Positions 59,850 to 64,000 of a stretch of DNA of 64,000 nt are shown piece by piece. The notes under the pieces were generated by a model that saw only the letters and a program-made list of their open reading frames with translations, made no database searches and was not told the origin of the DNA. The stretch comes from Gammaproteobacteria bacterium (GTDB taxonomy: Bacteria > Pseudomonadota > Gammaproteobacteria > VBWC01). A program made the position numbers and the translations under genes. Each line of letters opens with the position of its first letter. Position 1 is the first letter of the stretch. The stretch is taken from positions 1 through 64,000 of the forward strand of contig JAHFRU010000010.1 of NCBI GenBank assembly GCA_023266115.1, given 5' to 3'.

Positions 59850-62051
59850 ATGAGCTCTGCCGTACAAAGAGGCTGGTATGTGGTTGCGTGGTGCGTGGCG
59901 GTTATGTTGCCGGTCAGTGCGCACGCTGCATCGACAATTAGTACCAAGCCAATCCATCACGATATTGTTGTCACGCTGTCGCCGACGGATCATGCGATTT
60001 CCGTCGTCGACACCGTCCGTTTCAGCACGGCTCGTTTAAAATTCGTATTTTCGTTGCACCGCGATCTCAAGCTGACTGTGCAATCGCCAGACGCGGACCT
60101 CAGGCAGGTCGGGAGCGAGGCCTGCGGTGGTCCGGGTTCGCGTGACCCCGGGGCTTGTTACGAGATTGTATTCAGGGCGCCAGCCGACAAGGTCTCGCTA
60201 AGCTATCAAGGCGTGATTTTTCATCCCTTAGTGCAGCAGCAAGATGAAGTCAGGGTATCCGAATTTACCGACGGGACAATCGCCGATGCCGGCGTATTTC
60301 TCGACTCCGGTTCTCGATGGTATCCGGTGGCAGACGCAGAATTGGTGACCTTCGCGCTTGAGGCGTCGATGCCCGCCGGCTGGGACGCTGTGAGTCAGGG
60401 TAAACGCCTTGTCCACGTAAAAGATGAGGCCCGGACCCGCGTTGTCTGGGCGGCGCCTCAGCCGCAGGATGATATTTATCTGATCGCCGGTAGATACCAC
60501 GAATACTCAAGCGCCGCTCGGGATATGCCCGTACTGGTATTCCTGCGTAGCGCCGATGCTGCTCTGGCGCAGCAATATCTGGACGCCGGTGTTGAGTATC
60601 TCGCGATGTACGACAATCTCCTCGGGCCGTATCCCCATGAAAAGTTCGCAGTAGTTGAGAATTTCTGGGAGACAGGCTACGGAATGCCGTCATTCACGGT
60701 GCTGGGCCCCAAGGTCATGCGCTTTCCTTTTATACTTCATTCATCGTATCCACATGAGATTCTTCACAACTGGTGGGGCAACGGCGTATACGTCGACTAT
60801 GAGAAAGGCAACTGGAGTGAGGGCCTGACGGCCTACCTGGCCGATCATTTGATCCGGGAAAAGAACGGCGACGCTACGGAGTACCGTAGAGCGGCGCTGC
60901 AAAATTACCAGGACTATGTCGCGGCGAACAACGAATTTCCGCTGGTACAGTTTACCGGGCGCCACAGCTCCGCCAGTGAGGCCATCGGTTATGGAAAGAC
61001 GATGATGCTGTTCCATATGTTGCGGCAGCGAACCGGCGATGAGGTATTTCTGGAGTCGCTCAGACGATTTTATTCGGTAAACAGGTTCCGTCGCGCGACC
61101 TTCGATGATCTCCGGCGTGCTTTTGAGGAAACCTCCGGATGGCGGTACGGTTCGTTCTTTGACCAATGGATATTGCGTACCGGTGCTCCGGTACTGCGTG
61201 TTAACGATCTGGCCGTTTCCAAAGCCGGAGGGGGTTACCGGCTGGATTTCGAATTGGAACAGACGCAGGCGACTGCGTACTACAATTTGCAGGTTCCGGT
61301 CGCGGTTACGCTTGAAGGTATTGCCGAGGCGTATCAAACACGCCTGTCGATGGACGACAAGACGTTAAAGGTTCGGTTTGCATTTGCCGAACGCCCGCTT
61401 CGGGTGGAAATTGATCCGGAGTTTGATCTGTTCAGGTATTTGGCAGGGGATGAGCGTCCGGCAACGCTCAGCCAGATTTTCGGGGCCGATCGAGTATTGA
61501 TCGTATTGCCTGAAAAGGCGTCTGCGGAGATGCGACGGGGCTATCAGAAAGCGGTCGAAACCTGGCCAGCGGCGAACGGATCGTCACCGGAGGTCCGTTG
61601 GGATAGCGAGTTAACCGCATTGCCAAAAGCGGTTGCGGTGGTGGTGGTCGGGCAGGAAAATCGTTTCCGCGATGTCGTGCTCCAGTCGGCCGATGCATCC
61701 GTCGATGGGCACGGTAATCTTAACATCGGCGAAAAGCGCTATGCCGGAGCGGATTTGTCGGCCGCATTGGTGGCGAACAGTGCGGATCGCGATCATTGGC
61801 CGCTGTTGTGGTTAGCGGCCGATTTACCGGCGGCACTGCCGGGGCTGATGCGTAAACTTCCCCATTACGGCAAGTATAGCTACGTAATGTTCAACGGGTC
61901 GGAGCCAACGAATATCGATCGCGGTGTCTGGATGGTCACTGCTTCGTCGATGTCAGTAGTGGTGCCCTACAAGGATGGTGGGGCGGGAACCGCGTTGGGA
62001 AGAAAACTTAAACCGCGTCATCCATTGACGGATGCGAAAATTACGCAGTAG
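59850..62051 (+). CDS. Secreted M1-like metallopeptidase with degenerate core
   Basis: 733-residue exported protein with a signal peptide (ends SAHAAST). Zinc site HEILH at 302-306 and third ligand Glu324 in GNWSEGLTAYLADHL. The spacing is one residue shorter than in classical M1 enzymes. The GxMEN exopeptidase motif is replaced by ETGYGMPSF (about residues 273-281). The N-terminal domain is beta-rich; the region after 560 contains VVVVGQENRF and a second small domain that I do not recognise. The family is known from environmental proteobacteria, but its substrate is not. SD GAGGAG is about 20 bases from the ATG, an unusually long distance. Confidence 0.82.
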   Translation: MSSAVQRGWYVVAWCVAVMLPVSAHAASTISTKPIHHDIVVTLSPTDHAISVVDTVRFSTARLKFVFSLHRDLKLTVQSPDADLRQVGSEACGGPGSRDPGACYEIVFRAPADKVSLSYQGVIFHPLVQQQDEVRVSEFTDGTIADAGVFLDSGSRWYPVADAELVTFALEASMPAGWDAVSQGKRLVHVKDEARTRVVWAAPQPQDDIYLIAGRYHEYSSAARDMPVLVFLRSADAALAQQYLDAGVEYLAMYDNLLGPYPHEKFAVVENFWETGYGMPSFTVLGPKVMRFPFILHSSYPHEILHNWWGNGVYVDYEKGNWSEGLTAYLADHLIREKNGDATEYRRAALQNYQDYVAANNEFPLVQFTGRHSSASEAIGYGKTMMLFHMLRQRTGDEVFLESLRRFYSVNRFRRATFDDLRRAFEETSGWRYGSFFDQWILRTGAPVLRVNDLAVSKAGGGYRLDFELEQTQATAYYNLQVPVAVTLEGIAEAYQTRLSMDDKTLKVRFAFAERPLRVEIDPEFDLFRYLAGDERPATLSQIFGADRVLIVLPEKASAEMRRGYQKAVETWPAANGSSPEVRWDSELTALPKAVAVVVVGQENRFRDVVLQSADASVDGHGNLNIGEKRYAGADLSAALVANSADRDHWPLLWLAADLPAALPGLMRKLPHYGKYSYVMFNGSEPTNIDRGVWMVTASSMSVVVPYKDGGAGTALGRKLKPRHPLTDAKITQ

Positions 62052-62111
62052 AGCCGTCACCCGACCGTATCGCGAGTCCTGCGGTTAATATTTGACTGGA
62101 TCGACGAGTAA

Positions 62112-62447
62112 CTACACTTCGAACTTGACGGCCTCGTCCTGAACAATGAGATTGTTTGCGGCCGGCTTGCCGCTCCTGGCGATATTGCCAGTGATTTTCT
62201 TGTAATAGGCGGCGGCGGCGTCACGCAGTTCCTCGAATTCGCCAGGCCCGGTGTATCCATGAGGCAGAGAGACTTCCAGCGGCGAGGTTTTACCGGACGG
62301 ATGTTTGACGTCGACGCATATATCGGTATGGTGGTGGCCGTCCAGTTCCAGATCAAAGTAAATGCGGGAGGCGACATGCTTTTCGTTACTTCCGGCGTCC
62401 TTGGAGTTTTGGATGCAGCGACGAAACGTTACAGTGGCCAATCCCAT
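62112..62447 (-). CDS. Hypothetical small protein
   Basis: 111-residue cytosolic-looking protein. Segments: ASRIYFDLELDGHHHTDICV, HPSGKTSPLEVSLPHGYTGP and FEELRDAAAAYYKKITGNIA. No family recognised; the alternating strand-loop start and helical end suggest a small alpha/beta fold. The His cluster may bind metal. It is divergent from the RpfE-like gene. Confidence 0.55.
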   Translation of the reverse strand: MGLATVTFRRCIQNSKDAGSNEKHVASRIYFDLELDGHHHTDICVDVKHPSGKTSPLEVSLPHGYTGPGEFEELRDAAAAYYKKITGNIARSGKPAANNLIVQDEAVKFEV

Positions 62448-62603
62448 ATCGTGTATCCTCCGAATCAGGGTAGTAGTAGCATTAAAAGCGCCGCGACCAG
62501 GCCATAGATTGCATCATACTAACGCGGCCGCGCAAGTCCCGCGCAGAGACCCTGAGATCATCAAACTTTGTTCGGTTCACGAAAACATCCGCATGGTGCC
62601 GCG

Positions 62604-63593
62604 ATGCCCACCAGGCTCACCTTGATTTACGATCAATCGACGGCGGCGGGTGCGTTGCCGGAAGCGACTCCGTCGGGCCGTTCACCCGCGCGGAACATGT
62701 TGCTTGCGCGCGGGGAGTCGCGCCAGGTACCACCGCGGGCAATGGACGCCACGTTATTTGATATTTTTGGTCTCGATGCAGGTGACGGCAAGGATCTGCC
62801 GATTGCCGCTGTCACGCGGACGCTGCTGCCAGGCATGGTCCGTGACCGCTGGTGGATCCGTGCCGATCCGGTCTATTGCCAGGCCGATCGGGACAGCGTG
62901 GTGCTGGTCGCCGACGTTTCTGAAGGTCTGTCCCCTGACGAGAGGCAGGCGCTGACAACGGCACTGTCACCATTGTTTGCGGATGCCGGAATGGAGCTTC
63001 AGCCTGGCATCGACGGGTGGTTCGTGGCGGCGCCGGCGGATCCCCGTATCACAACGAGTTTGCTCGCGGATACGCTGGGCAGGCCTATTCTGGATTATCT
63101 GCCACGCGGACCCGACGGCGGGTTCTGGCGTCGATTGATGAACGAGGCGCAGATGACGCTGCACGACATTCCGATGAATCAGCGACGCATCTCGACCGGA
63201 AAACCACCGGCGAACAGTCTGTGGTTTTGGGGCGGAGGGCAGCTGCCGTCGTTGCCGACAACCCGGCCACCGATGACGACCTGGAGCGATTACCCCCTCG
63301 CGCGCGGCCTTGCTCAGCTCGCCGGCACACCGTGCCAGCCGTCGCCGAGCGATGCACAGGACTGGCTGGGGCGGCGTCAACGCGGCGATCATCTTGTCAC
63401 GGTTAGTCCGGCGGTACCGGATAGCGGATCGGGCAGGTCGTCGCTGGAGCAGGCATGGTTCGCACCGCTTTACCAGGCACTGAAATCGCGGCGGCTGGAC
63501 TCTGTCACGGTGCATCCGCTCACCGGCATCGTTTACACTGTCACTGCACGGCAGGCGGGAAGATGGTGGAAGTTATGGAAAGCACCTATATGA
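62604..63593 (+). CDS. RpfE-like protein upstream of recJ
   Basis: 329-residue protein. MDATLFDIFGLDAGDGKDLP, DRWWIRADPVYCQADRDSVVL, LHDIPMNQRRISTGKPPANS and LWFWGGGQLPSLP match a family often mislabelled phosphoglycerate mutase and called RpfE in Xanthomonas, where it also precedes recJ. Its biochemical role is unknown; the LHxxPxNQxR and WFWGGG motifs suggest a fold related to alkaline-phosphatase-like proteins. ATG 62604; recJ starts 33 bases after its stop. Confidence 0.82.
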   Translation: MPTRLTLIYDQSTAAGALPEATPSGRSPARNMLLARGESRQVPPRAMDATLFDIFGLDAGDGKDLPIAAVTRTLLPGMVRDRWWIRADPVYCQADRDSVVLVADVSEGLSPDERQALTTALSPLFADAGMELQPGIDGWFVAAPADPRITTSLLADTLGRPILDYLPRGPDGGFWRRLMNEAQMTLHDIPMNQRRISTGKPPANSLWFWGGGQLPSLPTTRPPMTTWSDYPLARGLAQLAGTPCQPSPSDAQDWLGRRQRGDHLVTVSPAVPDSGSGRSSLEQAWFAPLYQALKSRRLDSVTVHPLTGIVYTVTARQAGRWWKLWKAPI

Positions 63594-63626
63594 AACATAA
63601 ACTTAAGAATAATTTCTCACAGCAAC

Positions 63627-64000
63627 ATGACTAAAGAAGTGAAGCGGCGACCAGTCACGGCCACAAGCAATTTCTCCGGCAAGCTCCATCCGGTGCTCGC
63701 CAGGATATTTGCGTCGCGGCAGCTGACCGACGAACAGCAACTTGAGCACTCGCTGCAACACTTGCTCCCGTACCAGGACCTGCACGGGATAGATCAGGCG
63801 GTGGATGTGCTGGTCGCGGTGTTACGTGCCGGCAAGCGCATGCTGATCGTCGCTGACTTCGATGCCGACGGTGCGACGAGTTGCGCCGTTGCCATGCGTG
63901 CGCTGCGGTTGATGGGCGCGGCCGACGTCCGGTTTATTGTGCCGAACCGGTTCGAGTACGGCTACGGCCTGACGCCGGAGATCGTCGCGGTCGCGGCCAG
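63627..64000 (+). CDS. recJ: Single-stranded DNA exonuclease RecJ (partial)
   Basis: First 124 codons of RecJ, cut by the window edge. The N-terminus HPVLARIFASRQLTDEQQLE and the DHH-family metal motif LIVADFDADGATSCAVAM are clear, then RFIVPNRFEYGYGLTPEIV. The motif has DFDADG where many homologues have DYDADG. It is known to act 5'-3' in recombination and mismatch repair. Confidence 0.95.
   Translation, partial: MTKEVKRRPVTATSNFSGKLHPVLARIFASRQLTDEQQLEHSLQHLLPYQDLHGIDQAVDVLVAVLRAGKRMLIVADFDADGATSCAVAMRALRLMGAADVRFIVPNRFEYGYGLTPEIVAVAA

Overview
This window looks like a chromosomal segment of a GC-rich (about 60 % by eye) aerobic gammaproteobacterium. The gene order smpB – ratA – rnfH – bamE – fur – recN – nadK – hrcA – grpE – dnaK – dnaJ – dapB – carA – carB – greA – yhbY – rlmE – ftsH – folP – glmM – tpiA – secG – tRNA-Leu – nuoA-N is the conserved gammaproteobacterial backbone. 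surE – pcm – yqaA – nlpD and a block running from alaC-hom-thrC to rpfE-recJ follow. Separate nuoC and nuoD, a bc1 complex, an RpfE-like gene before recJ and a periplasmic alpha-carbonic anhydrase fit a respiring, possibly CO2-handling member of an environmental lineage. I cannot name the genus. No IS element, integrase, prophage gene or CRISPR array was seen.

Layout. 1-3.3 kb: an accessory-looking left edge with a flavin-binding PPOX-type protein, a broken 3' remnant of uppP, an orphan small gene and a seven-repeat FG-GAP lipoprotein. This edge abuts the 3' end of ssrA. 3.3-6.0 kb: ssrA (tmRNA), an OmpA-domain lipoprotein and smpB, all on the minus strand. 6.0-7.8 kb: a REP-like palindrome and a Na+-dependent NSS-family transporter lying between smpB and ratA. 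7.8-30.6 kb: the housekeeping backbone (outer membrane assembly, iron regulation, DNA repair, NAD kinase, HrcA/CIRCE-controlled chaperones, lysine, arginine and pyrimidine precursors, rRNA modification, FtsH, folate, cell-wall sugar, glycolysis, secretion). 30.75-45.2 kb: a complete 14-gene complex I operon. 45.2-48.0 kb: surE-pcm-yqaA-nlpD without rpoS behind nlpD. 48.7-52.4 kb: alaC-hom-thrC for aspartate-derived threonine. 52.4-62.4 kb: a second accessory-looking block with a lipoprotein, a beta-barrel-like protein, petABC (bc1), a DUF6763-like protein, a calcineurin-like/tetraheme cytochrome fusion, a 58-residue membrane protein, alpha-carbonic anhydrase and an M1-like peptidase. 62.6 kb to the end: rpfE-like gene and the start of recJ.

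How the parts fit. Complex I feeds quinol to the bc1 complex encoded 9 kb downstream, and the periplasmic tetraheme protein may exchange electrons in the same compartment. ssrA and smpB form the trans-translation pair, and FtsH is one of the proteases known to degrade tagged proteins. HrcA represses through a CIRCE operator upstream of its own gene, and grpE-dnaK-dnaJ follow on the same strand. CarA/CarB supply carbamoyl phosphate; their leader holds an Arg-rich short ORF followed by a hairpin with a short U tract.

The least explained signals are the carA leader, a sigma-54-like promoter that would start transcription at a terminator-like hairpin ahead of a tiny membrane protein gene, two candidate leaderless starts (smpB, nuoA), the degenerate M1 peptidase and the phosphoesterase-tetraheme fusion. 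Nothing in the window is obviously a new defence or mobile system.
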